Source: Mesorhabditis belari
Lineage: Eukaryota; Nematoda; Chromadorea; Rhabditida; Rhabditidae
Length of the DNA stretch: 64,000 nt
Direction of reading: 5' to 3'
Assembly: GCA_958450365.1 (NCBI GenBank)
Contig: CAUEEP010000735.1
Span: forward strand, 1,059,501 to 1,123,500
A model generated the notes under the pieces. It was not told where the DNA came from. It made no database searches and saw only the letters and a program-made list of their open reading frames with translations. The position numbers and the translations under genes were made by a program. This document shows, piece by piece, positions 32,830-45,500 of this stretch (position 1 is the stretch's first letter; each line of letters opens with the position of its first letter).

Positions 32830-33120
32830 AGACTCCAGCATTGTAGAGGGGTCGAACCAAGGACCCCTTCTTTGGCGCCAGACTGACACACAGCTCCTTA
32901 GATCACTCGGCCACGCTCAAACAGGGAAATTGAGAAACCACCTTTTAACAAAAAATAGCCCATCTAACTCACAAAACCAATTAGATTTTCGGAAAATACA
33001 TAAAATTTTGGATATATAGTCAAATTTTCAGACCGATTGGCTCAGCCGTTTTTTCTAAAACAGCCAAACAGACAACAGACAGACACACAGGCTCTCTTGC
33101 TTATAACAACTACCTATTAT
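32830..33120 (-). repeat. tRNA-derived SINE
   Basis: On the minus strand a GCGTGGCCGAGTGATCTAAG A-box and a CCTTGGTTCGACCCC B-box lie about 50 bases apart (32840-32920), with no acceptor-stem pairing, so this is not a functional tRNA. The body contains AACAGCCAAACAGACAACAG and ends in a TAATA tail. Confidence 0.6.
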
Positions 33121-33317
33121 AATAAATACTACTTAATGACTACTACAATGAAAAAAAATGAACTGAATGGGGGACAGTTGTCCAAAGAATAGATATGCGG
33201 GCAAAAGATTAGAACCCAGGCTGTGCAATTTGCATTTAAAGTTATTAAGGTAGCTAAAGTGATACAGCTAATCACTGTATCTCTGCATCGAGTTTAAATC
33301 TATCAAAGAAAACTCAC

Positions 33318-34786
33318 GTGCATGGACAGCCTCTAATCGCGGACACGCAAAATCGTTGCTGCAATTGTTGTTGACAGGCTCCACAAGCTTGTATCGGATC
33401 GTAGGCGGTTGTATTTCTATTATACATATAGGTAGGAATTGATGGACATGGTGCCGAGTCGAACCATTCCCAGTCACTCCACGAGCCACCCTTTGGACAT
33501 TTGCAAGTTGGCTTTAGTGCTAAAGTTGGGAATAAGTTTGACTTTTGATCACAAGTAGACTAACCACAACGCTTGTTGATTTTCGGAGTCACAGTCGAGT
33601 CAGGCGGTGGAATGGTTGTTGCCACACAATCGGAACCATTTTGGCTAAAGTTTTGTAATAATTTCAATGATTTTGGTGGGAATTCTACAACTTACAGATA
33701 TCCAGGAGCACAATCGATTCCTGGCAATGTTCCAATGCTGCAAACTTTTGATTGACCACAAGAAATCTGACGGACCGTGTCTCCACTAAAAGTTTGAGTT
33801 CGGTTTTAGCTTAGCTTGTTTAGCAAATTAGCAAAAGCCTAGTTTGTTTAGCAAATTTGTCATTAGTCGTAGATTTAACAAGAATTGATGGAATTTTCTT
33901 TCAAGCCTTCAACTCACACGCACGGACATCCAAGTTGAGCCGAGAGACACGTTCTGTACTGCACCTGTCTTCCGTACATTCCGCAATCAATGAAAACTTT
34001 TGTCCTCGTGTGTTTCCATTTTCCTTTTGTTATCACAGATTTCTCTGTCCACGTATAAGCAGTGATACACTTCGTTGGCCCATTTTTCCATGGTGACCAG
34101 AGTCCTAAGAAGTGATGGAAATGGAAAAAAGTTTAGAGCTGAAAATGGCTTAGATCACTTCTTACCTGGACCACTGTGAAACTGTTCTAATACCTTAATA
34201 AGCGCTGCACTACACTTAACTCGTTCTCGTCAATCACAAGGTGCTATACTCGTCAATCACAAGGTGCTATACTTGTGCTTATCAAATCTAGGTTCTCATT
34301 TGTGCGCAAGGAGGCGCATTTAGGAGGTAAACTCCTTGAAACTGACTGATTGGATTAGTAGCGCTTGTCTCTCAAATCTTGTGCGTAAAATAGAAACACT
34401 TTTTGATAGTTTTCTATTATAGCTTTCTTCTAGTATAGTTTTCAGTCCTACAATTTCAATAATGTAGTTAAACACTAACATTGAATCTCTTTACCTGTAA
34501 CTCATAGTTTAATTGGTCACTGATGGTTAAAATGGTTAAAATGAGATTAAACTGCGGTTAAAATGCGGTTTAAGCTGATTCAGCTAACTATAAAACATTG
34601 CTTTTGACGAATAGCAAGCCAGAGAACCAAAATATTATAACCAGAGATCAAAATGTAAGCTACAAAAAGTGATAATCGTAACTTACCACCAGTCGTGCAA
34701 TTCCGGCAAGAAATCGGCGTCGTTGTCTTAACTTTGACCATTGTGAAAGCAACCCCAAAAACGGTTCCCAATAGCAACAATAACAT
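33318..34786 (-). CDS. Secreted protein with two TSP1-like units (paralogue of the C6/TSP1-like gene)
   Basis: Five exons in phase: 34687-34786, 33918-34104, 33696-33785, 33565-33644 and 33318-33519. Signal peptide MLLLLLGTVFGVAFTM, then a CRNC motif. Unit 1 starts LWSPWKNGPTKC and ends CGMYGRQVQYRTCLSAQ with LGCPC. The spacer is CGQSKVCSIGTLPGIDCAPG. Unit 2 starts CKCPKGGSWSDWEWF and ends CGACQQQLQQRFCVSA with IRGCPC. Both units align with the gene at 23193-26158, but the C6 domain and Thr stalk are absent. If the last GTGAGT is not used as a donor, ACG TGA ends the protein right after CPCT; the extra Cys exons of the paralogue are missing. The inverted-duplication arm begins at this point, so the 3' part was probably lost or replaced by the rearrangement. 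Confidence 0.75.
34200..34275. repeat. Short tandem repeat in an intron
   Basis: CTCGTCAATCACAAGGTGCT is repeated about three times with small changes. ATCACAAGGTGCTA also occurs at the exon-intron border of the lectin gene near 37201. Confidence 0.8.
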
Positions 34787-35369
34787 TTTATCTTTTCCTC
34801 AATTCTGAGACTCCGCAGAGACTCTTTTATAGCGAATCCAGAATTCCATTGAATTTGTTTACACAACTGCTTTGATAGCAAACAAAGTTTTTCTATGTTT
34901 TCGATATTATTAGTCAAGATTGACCTTTAGTCAAGTTACGATACGACCTGGTTGAACCATTTTTATCCATATAAACAGAAAAGTTTAAGAAAAAAAGCTT
35001 GTTCTCTTGGTTATGTACGTGGTTTTACAGCCACGACTCTCGATGTAATTGGAATGAACGAGAAAAGACAGTGCTGGAAAAGACAGTGCTGGAAATGACA
35101 GTCGCTAGCTGTTTCGTTGTTTATGCTTTAGACTTTGCACGAGGCTTTATTTGATAAAGTTATAGGAATTGAAAGGTTGAGAATTCGATTAACTAGGATT
35201 TGCCAAAGTTGAGGAAGAATTTTGATAACCCTTGTAATGAAAGTAACCTCTTTAAACCCTTTTCTAACCTCTTTAAAACCTTTTCTAAAAGAAAAATTTG
35301 GCTCTTGCATGCTTTAGGTGACTTTTGAAAGTTTAAATGACTTTTGAAATGAAACGAAAAATTGAAATG

Positions 35370-36660
35370 ACCACGATTAGAGGCTCTCCATGCATGTGAG
35401 CTTTCTTTTGTAGTAGATTTAAACTCGATGCCATGGTACATGTGCCTTAAGCCGTAGCTGCTTTAATTGCGTATTACTCAGCCTTTGCCCAGCCTGGGTT
35501 CTAATCTGTTGCCCGGGTATCTATTCTTTGGACAACTGTCCCCCTTCAGTTCATTTTTGTTATAAAAGTCAACCAAGTTGTCCGGAGGGGATTTCCGAGG
35601 AACGGATTTCTATGTTTCTCAACCTGCACTAAATTGTTTCCATTAACTTGCGTGGTAATAGATCTGTTCAAAAGACCATCCGGATATTTTCATCTAAATG
35701 TTTTTGGAACCATTAAAACAACCGATTTGGTTTATTTTGCTGCCAAATTCTGGAATTCGAAAAAAGAGGCGGTGGTCACCCATCGACTCATCGAAATCGA
35801 GCCAAGAAGACTCATCGTGTTTGCTAATTACTATATTGAGCTTGGCTCTTTGAAAAGCTAATGAAAAGATCATTTATTGCCTTGTGAAAAACTTGTTTGC
35901 TGATTCCAGCGGCTATCCATACCGGATGATGCGTTGTAATCCACAAATGTGTCTCTTCCCGTTGTTCCGATGTTGCAACGATGTGGATCAAATCAAGCAA
36001 AGGCTGAACTTTAATGCGGTAATTGTGATCCGCAAAATTGTGACTTGGTTACAAGTTTTGTTCTGTTGATTCAGTTTCAAAAATCACTTGTTTGCTGCTG
36101 CAAATACACTCTAGTCTATTTTATTTTAGTCGAGTCGAATCCCCCTTTCTAATCGACGATTTGGTTCCAGAAGAAAGACGTTTTTGATAAGTTAGTCTAT
36201 CAGAAAGGATATGTTTGTACTTTGAGCACAAAATACATCAAAACAAGACTATTACGAACTCATTGCCATTTAGAAGCGATACGAGTGTATGCCGAATCCT
36301 TTGAATAAATGGTCGCTCGCTACGAGAACGCCAGATCCATACAAAGGCAACAGTACATGTGAGTTATGGCTGATAAACTAGTTCAAGATTTAGGAAATCC
36401 CAGATTTGTATTCAAGAATTGTACATGGATAGTTATAATCACCTTTTTTAAAGCTAACTTTTTGGTTACAATGATCTCCAAATCGGCTAAGCGCTCAACT
36501 GTTCCTAAGCTGACTACCCTCTCAGACCGTCAAACATCTTGTAAATATCTATCATTTTGTTCAAAATTTGTTAAAAAATGCGCTCAAAATAGCACAAGAA
36601 AGAATTTCACAGAATGTCAAAGAGAGCTTATCTTTATGAGAGAAAATGAAATGAGCTCTA
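35370..36660. repeat. Large inverted duplication, right arm
   Basis: It matches the left arm in reverse. Its inner edge starts with ATTAGAGGCTCTCCATGCAT followed by a GTGAGC donor and GATTTAAACTCGATGCCA, which is an inverted copy of the last exon end and intron start of the TSP1-like gene at 33318. It then carries the GGGACAGTTGTCC-type block (35530) and the frames seen in the left arm. The outer end fades near 36650, 60 bp before the lectin start codon. Confidence 0.8.
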
Positions 36661-36716
36661 CTATGGACTTTGTGAAAAAATGACTGTTTCTTTCCTCGAC
36701 AAGATTGGAGTTCAAA

Positions 36717-39502
36717 ATGAAATTCTCATTTATTCTACTTGTTTATATATCATTTATTCCTACAGTTTACTCTCAATGCCAATCGGGTTTCACTTATCAA
36801 CCAGATTTGAATCAATGCTTGATGTGGATGAATGATAAACGTGTGTCAATGAAACTGTTTGTTACCAGGATCTTTTTGAGTTCGCTAGCTATGACCGCTA
36901 TGACCAAACCATGACTTGTTACTGGCTCGCAAGTATGTCTTATGACTATTTGAAATCGATCTTTTAGTGCTTTCATTTACCGAGAGTCGAACTCGTTGTA
37001 ATTCGTTCGGAGGCGAGCTCATATCAATTCACAATGCATTTCAGAATGGATTATTGGCTCAAATGCAAAATGGTTTTTGAAAGTGTTGATTAATACTTTA
37101 AAATTTCAACAGATCGAGGTTGGCTAGGTGCTGTGAGGGACAGAACGGATCACCCATGGTTCTGGATGGATCAGACTCCGTTCGACTATCAACGCTTTCA
37201 ATCACAAGGTGCTAAACTTGTTACTTATTAAAAGACTGATTCTTAGTGGTCTGAACTAGTTCTGTAACAAAAACATTTGTCGGTTTTCTTTGCCGTTTGT
37301 AATTCAAGGTTTTTCGTGTTTTTCTCGGCACCAATCCTTTGATTTTCACTATTTTAACTATCATTCGATGCAGAATAAAATTGCCCGTCGAATGATACCA
37401 AAATCAACTCAAAATGTAATACCCGTGCAAAGTTATGAGACAAAAGGTTAAGTCCCGCCTATAATGAGCGGGGTTTGGATTTTTAAGGCAATTTAAGGTT
37501 TTTCTCACCACCAACCCGTCGATTTTGACTATCATTCGATGCAGAATAAAATTGCGCGTCGAATGATACCAAAATTAACTCAAAATGTAATATCCACATA
37601 GAGTCGTTGGCTAAAAATCCAAACCCCGCCCATTATAGGCGGGATTTAAGCTTTTGTCTCATAACTTTGCATGGATATTATATTTTGAGTTAATTTTGGT
37701 ATCATTGAATGCATAATTTCAGTCTGCATCGAATGATAGTCAAAATAGTTAAAATAGAAGGGTTGGTGCTGAGAGAAACACGAAAAACCTTGAATTGCCA
37801 ACGGCAAAAAGAATAAACAGATATTTTCGTTACAAGTCCATTCTGAACATTGCTTCAAAGTGTGATCTTTCAGCTGCTGGTGGTTATTGCGCATATTTGG
37901 ATTCATCAGACCAACTCTGGAAAATCGTCGACTGTAACAGTGAAGCAATGTATGCGTTGTGTGCGGCTCAGCCGGTGGATCAGACAACGCAAGCACCGAC
38001 GGTTTGTCAAGCGGGTGGGTTTAATCCTGGGAATAAGAAAATGGATCTATTTGAGTCGACAATCAACCACTCTACAACTGTTTGAAAGGGTGGCAGTATT
38101 CGCCACAAACTGGTTATCAATATCTGGTTTGTTTTTTCATCAATATCAAGAATTTGATCCAATTCAAAGCTTCAGGTATTCTTCGATCAGAATTTCACTA
38201 CTGGAGAGGCTTATTGTCAAAGTCAAGGCGGTCATCTTGCTTCAATTCATTCTGACACTGAAAATGATTTTGTGACAAGTTCGCTTGCTCTTAGATGAAC
38301 TTATTTCAAGCGAAAATTCCTAGGTCTCTGTTGCAAATCGGGTTGTACAAAGTACAGTGCTCAGCCTCCTTTCTACCTTGGCGCTTTTCTGGTTGGAGGA
38401 CGGAAGGTAAGCATTTCAGTGAGTGAAATTACAATAAAAAGAAAAGCTAGGAAAACATTGAAGCTGGGTAACTGATCCATTTTGATTTCATGATTCTGAT
38501 AGCTTTCTCAAAGCTACGAATCTGTTTCTGATTAATTACGAATTTGATTCTGATTCTGAACTAATGATCTTGTACTTGTTTACAAAAATCTTGATAATCT
38601 TGAAAACCTAAATGAGATTAAAGATACAGAAAACTTCAGCAATGACTTCAAGGTTTAAGACAAACGGACAAATGGTATGGACTGATGGGACTCCATTTGA
38701 TTATCAACACCCACCATGTTATGAAATTAATGACGATGAAGCAGCAGTTATTGTAAATTCTTATTTGATTTAAAATCAAAAATCTCAAAGTTTTGAGGGA
38801 GGAGGAGGAGGGAAGGGGTTTAGCCTCCTGGTTATGCCTGAGAAGCACCTGTAGCTCAGTGGATAGAGTATCTGTCTGGCTTTTGGTCCGGCCGAGTGGG
38901 TCGAGGGTTCAATTCCTTTTCTTTGCCAAATCGTTTTGAAGAATGATGAGCAGAGGGTATAGGGGAAAAAGAAGCCGAGGGAAAGGGAAAGAAGACTTAG
39001 ATCTCTCCCAAACATAGAATTCTGACAACGCACAAATGGTATGGTTTAGCCTCCTGGTTATGCCTATCAGAGGAGCACCTGTAGGTCAGTGGATGGAGTA
39101 TCTGTCTGGCTGTGAGTCGAGTCGAGTCAGTGGAGGGTTCAATTCCCCTTGGATCCTTTTCTTTGCCAAATCGTTTTGAAGAATGATGAGCAGAGGGTAT
39201 AGGGGAAAGAGAAGCTGAGGGAAAGGGAAAGAAGACTTAAATCTCTTCCAAACATAGAATTCTGATTCACAGCTGAAATGTTGCATCTGATTCTGCTTAA
39301 CGGAACCAATGATCTTGTACTTGTTTACAAAAATCTTCTGAAAGATCAAGAAACGGATAAATTGAGCTTTTTTTGAGGCAAAACAATAATCTAGATTGTG
39401 GATCACTACGATTGTGGCTATGGATGTTATCCTGGTGCTTGGCTGATCGCTAAACCCTTCACTGTCGACGTTTTCCCATATTTGGTTTGCAAAAAAAGAT
39501 AG
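36717..39502 (+). CDS. Secreted protein with two C-type lectin-like domains
   Basis: Signal peptide MKFSFILLVYISFIPTVYSQ at residues 1-20. Domain 1: CQSGFTYQPDLNQC, MTCYWLA, RTRCNSFGGELISIHNAFQN, WLGAVRDRTDHPWFWMDQ, then after a large intron GGYCAYLDSSDQLWKIVDC and EAMYALC. Linker TTQAPTVCQAG. Domain 2: WQYSPQTGYQYLVFFDQNF, AYCQSQGGHLASIHSDTEND, a GGRK block, VWTDGTPFDYQHP, and the last exon near 39395-39502 with YDCGYGCYPGAWLIAK and YLVCKK then TAG. These are the C...GGhL.SIh...W.G...C...C marks of CTLDs (known; carbohydrate binding or innate immunity). I see no EPN or QPD calcium motif. The 27-base gap between DKR and DLFEF is too short for a normal intron, so either a micro-intron or a frameshift. 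Introns hold a palindrome and two SINEs. Confidence 0.75.
37288..37806. repeat. Palindromic element in a lectin intron
   Basis: The ends GCCGTTTGTAATTCAAGG and CCTTGAATTGCCAACGGC are inverted. Inside, GATGCAGAATAAAATTG, CGAATGATACCAAAATTAAC and GGCGGGATTTAAGC-type blocks recur in direct and inverted copies. No coding potential. Confidence 0.85.
38827..39020 (+). repeat. tRNA-derived SINE, copy 1
   Basis: Head with A-box TGTAGCTCAGTGGATAGAG and B-box AGGGTTCAATTCC, then a body TCTTTGCCAAATCGTTTTGA, AGAATGATGAGCAGAGGGT and GGGAAAGGGAAAGAAGAC. The same body follows a second head at 39060, which defines the family. Confidence 0.8.
39045..39262 (+). repeat. tRNA-derived SINE, copy 2 (tandem)
   Basis: A-box TGTAGGTCAGTGGATGGAG and B-box AGGGTTCAATTCCCC, same body as copy 1, same strand, 25 bp behind it. 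GGTTTAGCCTCCTGGTTATG precedes each head. Both lie in a lectin intron. Confidence 0.8.
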
Positions 39503-39579
39503 TTTTTGAATAAATAGTTTTTTGAATAACAAATAAACTTAATTTATTTACATTTTTGCACAAGTTTCACAGATAAAAA

Positions 39580-42500
39580 TCACTCAGTGAAATCATAATA
39601 GAAAATGTCATCTTTGCATAGGTCAAACGTTCGACAAACCGTTCGATCCTCTTTGCGTTGTTGGTCGATTTCCTGAAAGTTTTTCTATCAAATTTGTTTT
39701 TCTATCAGTTTTTCGATCAAATTTCGATCAAATTCGATCAAATTTGATGATTTTTGTTAAGTTTTATAATCTTTAAAGCTTACATCTAACGAGGCAATGA
39801 TGTTCATCATTTGCATGAGTCTTGCAGCATAGTTTGATCTTCTCATCTAGAAAATTTTGATTGTTAAACCTGATTGATGAATTTTACAAGGCTTAAAGCT
39901 AAACTGATGAAGTTTACAGGGCTAAACTCTCAACTGATGAAGCTTACAAGGCTAAACGATGAAGTTTACAAGGCTAAACTCTCAACTGATGAAGCTTACA
40001 AGGCTAAACGCTAAACTGATGAAGTTTACAAGGCTAAACGCTAAACTGATGAAGTTTACAAGGCTAAACTCTCAACTGATGAAGCTTACAAGGCAAACCG
40101 ATGAAGTTTACAAGGCTAAACGCTAAACTGATGAAGTTTACAAAGCTAAACGCTAAACTGATGAAGTTTACAAGGCTAAACTCTCAACTCAGATCGCATT
40201 CTCTCAATTTAGCTATTGTTTGAGTAAGACGATCGGTTAGATATAGAATTTGTGTCAAAAATTCAGCCAAATTTAAGGCAAGAATCGCTTCAAGAGATTT
40301 AGGCATAGTAACGCCCAAAAAGAAGAAATCGGTTCAGACGCTGACAACTTTTAAAAGAGAAGCCTTCTATATCGGAACTGTTTGCCAGATGGTGAGCGAT
40401 TTTGCGGCTGCACAAAGAAAATCTCTTTCTTCAGCTCTTTCTATTTCTCTTTTGCATCGAACATGATACAAAAAGAAGATATTGAGCTGTAAGTTTCAGG
40501 TTTTCAGGGTCGGGGAATCAATTGGAGCTATTCATTTTATTAAATCTGCCATCTGGATCACTCTGTCTTTGTTCCTATCCCTGGTTTCCCCATCGAAAAG
40601 TCAAAAAAGGTTTCCTAAAGTGGATTCGATTCAAAATTTTTGGCCTGGATCGACTGACCAAAAGTTTTGCGTTTTTGATTTGAGCTGAACAGATTAGATT
40701 TGATAAAAAGCCAGATCGAGAACCAGATCCAGAACCAGATCTAATATCTAAGCAAATCTAATCTCTAATCTCTTTATTTTGCAAAAACACAGACTGTTCT
40801 TTTGTTAAAACATTTTTCAAAATCCACTACCTGAATCGTGTAATAGTCATGAACTTCTTGAGCCAGCCTCTTCTTCACATCATCCGCTGCAACGAGAGTG
40901 GTCTCCGTGATCCCGGGATCTCCTGGAAAACTTTATAGCTATGATTCTTTTATAGCTATGTTTATTTTATAGCTCTGTAGCTTTTTAGACAAACTTTTCA
41001 GATTCCACATTGTTTGCAGCATGCAGAAAACCAACTCAAAATCGGTTGGCTCCATTCGTATCAGCTGATTGCCGAGAAGAGCCATTTCTTTGATGCAAGA
41101 CGGCATCATGAATCTGTAATTGTTACAGTAATCTTTACATTACTGTCTTTTGTCTTAAAAACAGTAAGCCTTAATGTAGTACAGTAAGTTACCTTAAGTT
41201 TACTAATCCTTAAACATGGAAAGCTTGAACAGCTAGAGAAACTAGGGCAAATATGGCTCGATAACGATAACGATAACGATAACGATAACGATAAACGATA
41301 AATATGGCTCAATTTTCTTGTAATCCTTATGAATCTCAACAAAAAATGCATTTCAAACTGTTTTTTCAATTCAATTTTGATTTGAATAACACTTACTCGA
41401 TCATTTTCTTCAGCTCTGGCTGTCTATTTGCCCACTCGCCGTAGTTTTGAAAGTCGTAGTATCTGAAAAAGGTTCTTGAACGTTCAGTCTACTATAAGTT
41501 AATGGTTTATTGTCAAAATTGTTAAATTATTGTCACTTTTTACAATTTTTCTTCAAACAACTCACTGTCCCCCATAGCCGACCCAAATATTGACTGCTGG
41601 TCGCCCAAAACATCGCACGGCCGCCTTGTAACGCTCGAGAGCGCAGAAATTATTCCAAAACTTTTTAAACACAATCCACTAAATACCTTTATTGCTGAAG
41701 TTTTGAAATTGATTTTTAAACCTTTTGATCCTTTTCCAAATGTGCGAAATCATCAAGACTCATACAAAAAACGGCAATATTTTCGATTTCTTTGTTGATA
41801 AAACCGGTGAGTTCTTCCATAGTTAAAGGGCTGCCCGGTCGGATCTAAAACTCTAAGTTCTAAGCTTGAACAGCTAGAAAACTAGGGCAAATCTGGCTCG
41901 TTAACGATAACGATAACGATAAACGAAATAATCATAGAAAGCTTCTTAGTAAAGTCATAAAGGTTTTAAATTTCAAATCTTTAAAACCTTTGAGAAATTT
42001 GTTTTTATAATTTTATAGATTTCTCACATGTTCCGGTGTGCAAAGCGGCCATTTTTGGATGTGTTCATTGAGAGCGACGAGGGCTTGTTGAGTCAAAGAC
42101 AGCTTGATCGGCAAAATGAAGTTTGTGAGGGGAACTGACTGAAAGGGTTTTTGGTTTAATATGAAGGCATGTTACTGGCATTTAGAAGTATTATAACAAA
42201 GAATGTTTCAACCGGGCTGAAGGCCTGTAAACCAAGTCAGGCTGAACAAAGTAAGCCCAAAAGCCAAGTCTTCTAGAACTTCTAGTGGGATTTCTGGTGA
42301 GACTTCTGTAAAACCAAAGGCAAAGATCTTTAACCGGCCCCACAGTTCCAGCTACTAGTCTTGCCAGCTACCAGACTTGCTAGCTACCAGTCTTGCTAGC
42401 TACCAGTCTTGCTAGCTACCAGTCTTGCTAGCTACCAGTCTTGCCAGCTACCAGTCTTGCTAGTTACCAGTCTTGCCAGCCACCAGGCTTGCTAGCTACC

Positions 42501-45500
42501 AGTCTTGCCAGCCACTAGGCTTGCTAGCTACCAGTCTTGCCAGCTAACTGGCTTTAAGCTCTAACCCTTGTGATAACATAAAGCTTTCAACTTAGATTTA
42601 AAGCTTTAACCTAATTTGAACTATTCTTAAATCGTATTCTTTAAAAATCACCGATTCAAACATCGAATTGACTCGATTTTTCAGGGATTTCTGTTTCTCG
42701 TAGAGTGCCATTTTTTCCGTTTGCGAGATTGAGTTCGAATCGTTTGATTTCGTTTCACAAATCCCCGAAATTGATGGGCTTGTTTCCTAAAGAATTGGTT
42801 TTTAAAAAAGAATGACGTTGTTTCCACTCACTCTAATTATCGTGGTAATTGTTGAAGGTGGAGTGCTCACTTCACTTAAAAGATTCACTCCTTGAGGCGA
42901 GGCGTCGAGTTTATCCTGGGAATTCGGTTGAACCACTAAAAATCAAAAATGTTTTAAAAGTTTAGATTTTTAGACTTTAAATTGAATAAAAGAACATCTT
43001 TTGAACTATTTAATTGTCTTAAATAGTATGAATTTATTTGTAAAACTTTTCTGATAACTAATCAGTAAAAAGGCGATTTTCGAAAGTGGAAAACGATAGA
43101 AAAGATAGAGAATTGAAGAATATACATGGCTTAGTCCTTAACCCGAGCTAGCAGTCTGGTAGGATCAACCAGATATCCGAACTAAGATTTGCATGGCTTA
43201 GTCTTTAACCCGAACTGGCAGTTTGATAGGATCAACCAGATATCCGGACTAAGATATGCATGTCTTTAACCCGAGCTAACAGTCTGATAGGCTTAAATTT
43301 AAAGAAAATTAAAGCCTTTCATGAAATTTCTTTATATTCAACTTTTCTGTATCTTTTCTTTGAAAAAGTATCTTTGTTTAAAAGCATAAACTCAAAATTT
43401 GACTTAAAAACTTTCTATTCAAATAAAATTAGATTGTTATGATTTGTTTTAAAAAGAAAAATAAATGTTAAATGTTAAATACTTCTCTTAATCCTTCTCT
43501 TAAGATTATTCTTTAAAATCTATAAAAATTTCTTTAGATTTTCGAATTTTTGATAACTTACTGGAAGGTCGCATTCCCCGATCAAGGCATTTTTGAAAGC
43601 GGCAACATCGACAGCTGAATCGCTGTTCTAAAACGGAAATTTTCTAAAGTTTTCTAAAGTTTTCTAAAGTTAAAGATTTAAAGATTCGTTTTAGCAAGTT
43701 GTTTTTCAAAGTTAGCAATCAAAAAAAAGATTACATTCAGCTTATATTCCACACTAATTACATCATGGAGGTAAACCAGAGAACGAAAAAAAAGATCGCC
43801 ACCGTTTTCACGATTTCATCACAAAGAAATTTGCGGGAAAAGAGAGACTTTTAGTCTTTCAATTTTCATTCATTGATTGCAAAAATAGGAAAATATAGAT
43901 TATGAGCCAAAGATTTCTCCGATTTGTCATCAAATTTTCATTGAACCAAAAGAAATTTCCGCTGATCAGAGTACCAAAAATTAGGTGGGGAAAAGAGAAG
44001 AGTAAACAGCGGAAATTCGGTGAACTTTGCGTGAACTTGTTGGAAAGTTTTAAAAGGAAATGTTGTAGAAAGGAAAAGAAAGGTTTTTGAAGTTTTAAAG
44101 TTTTAAAGAAATGTTTGAAGAACCCACTTTTTGTCACATCACAATGGTGCTCTTTTTGGCATTTATAGACGAGTTTAAGGACGACCGAGCGACGAAAAAA
44201 CGCGGCACCTAGAGGAAATTTATAGATTAAAATGAAAATTCAGCTCTTTAAATTATTAAAAAGAAAAATTTCCGGTCATTTTGGAAAAATCCGGGTATTT
44301 TTAAAGAATCCAGGTATTTGAACGGATCGTCACCATTTGAAGGCCTATAACTTTGTCCAGAGATAATATTTATGTTAACTTTTTATATCATTATATAGAG
44401 AACATTTTAAGCTTTCAAATGATACCAAATAGAGCTTAATTAGATAATCCAGTCCAAGAAAATCAGAGCCAACTCTAAGCGAATGAGGCCTACCTAACTC
44501 GGGTGTCGTCTCGCCTTGTTTGCATGGAAATGAAAAAGCCAATTAAGCTCTATTTGGTATCATTTGAAAGCCTAAAGTGTCCACTGTACAACGATATATA
44601 AAGTTAACAAAAATATTATCCCTGGACAAAGTTATAGGCCTTCAAAGCGTGGCGACCCGTTCATGCTCTTGCGTGGTTCCCGGGTGTTTTTTATTAACCG
44701 GCAAGCGGCAAGCCTAGTGTTTATTAACCGGCAAGCCGGTGTCCATATGTAAATTTGAAAACTGGTAAATAATGAAGAATTTCGGCTCTTGTGTAGTTTC
44801 CGGGTATTTTGAACGGGTCATCACCCTTTGAAGGCCTATAGCTTTATCCTGAGTTAATATTTTTCTTAAGTTTTTAGATCATTGTATAGAAAACATTTTA
44901 AGCTTTCAAATGATACCAAATAGAGCTTAATTAGATAATCCAGTCTAAGAAAATCAGAGCCAACTCTGAGCGAATGAGGCCTACCCAACTCGGGTGTCGT
45001 CTCGCCTTGTTTACATGGAAATGAAAAAGCCAATTAAGCTCTATTTGGTATCATTTGAAAGCCTAAAATGTCCACTGTACAATGATATATAAAGTTAACA
45101 AAAATATAAACTCTGGACAAAGTTATAGGCCTTCAAAGTGTGACGACTCTTTCAAAATACCCGGAAACTATACAAAAGTCAAAAATTCTATTGATTTTTT
45201 TCAATTTTCATGAATTTTTGATAAAAAATTGAAGAATACTGCAAAATTTCAACTCAAAAACCATTTCCAAAATCAATTTGCTGTTAATTTTGGTCTCTCA
45301 AAGCTTTTTGAGTTTAAAAGGCTTGAAATCAAAAGCTGAAACGGTAAGCAAGAGTTGCAAATCTTAGTAACACGTCAAATTTTAGTAATTCTAGTAAAAA
45401 AGATCAATTGTAAGGAAAAGTTTTAACACAAAAAGTCACTTACATGCTCTACAACTGGCTACACCAAAGTGCAGCCCACTCGCGTCCAATAAACAAATCT

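Larger units (their letters stand above)
30640..33320. repeat. Large inverted duplication, left arm
   Basis: The left arm matches 35370-36660 in inverted orientation, e.g. TCAGCCATAACTCACATGTA with TTACATGTGAGTTATGGCTG-type sequence near 36355, and the GATGGTGATTG-free block around 31220-31400 that encodes MMRCNPQMCLFPLFRCCNDV in both arms. Identity is high but imperfect. The left arm is longer because a LINE fragment and a tRNA-derived repeat (31780-33120) were inserted into it after or during the duplication. Confidence 0.8.

Noticed and set aside
32840..32925. Functional tRNA gene
   Set aside because: A and B boxes are present but the acceptor stem does not pair and a SINE body follows. 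The same holds at 38850, 39075, 50345, 53115 and 57650.
39870..40185. CRISPR-like array of 30-bp repeats
   Set aside because: Units are contiguous without unique spacers, in an intron of a nematode gene: a minisatellite.
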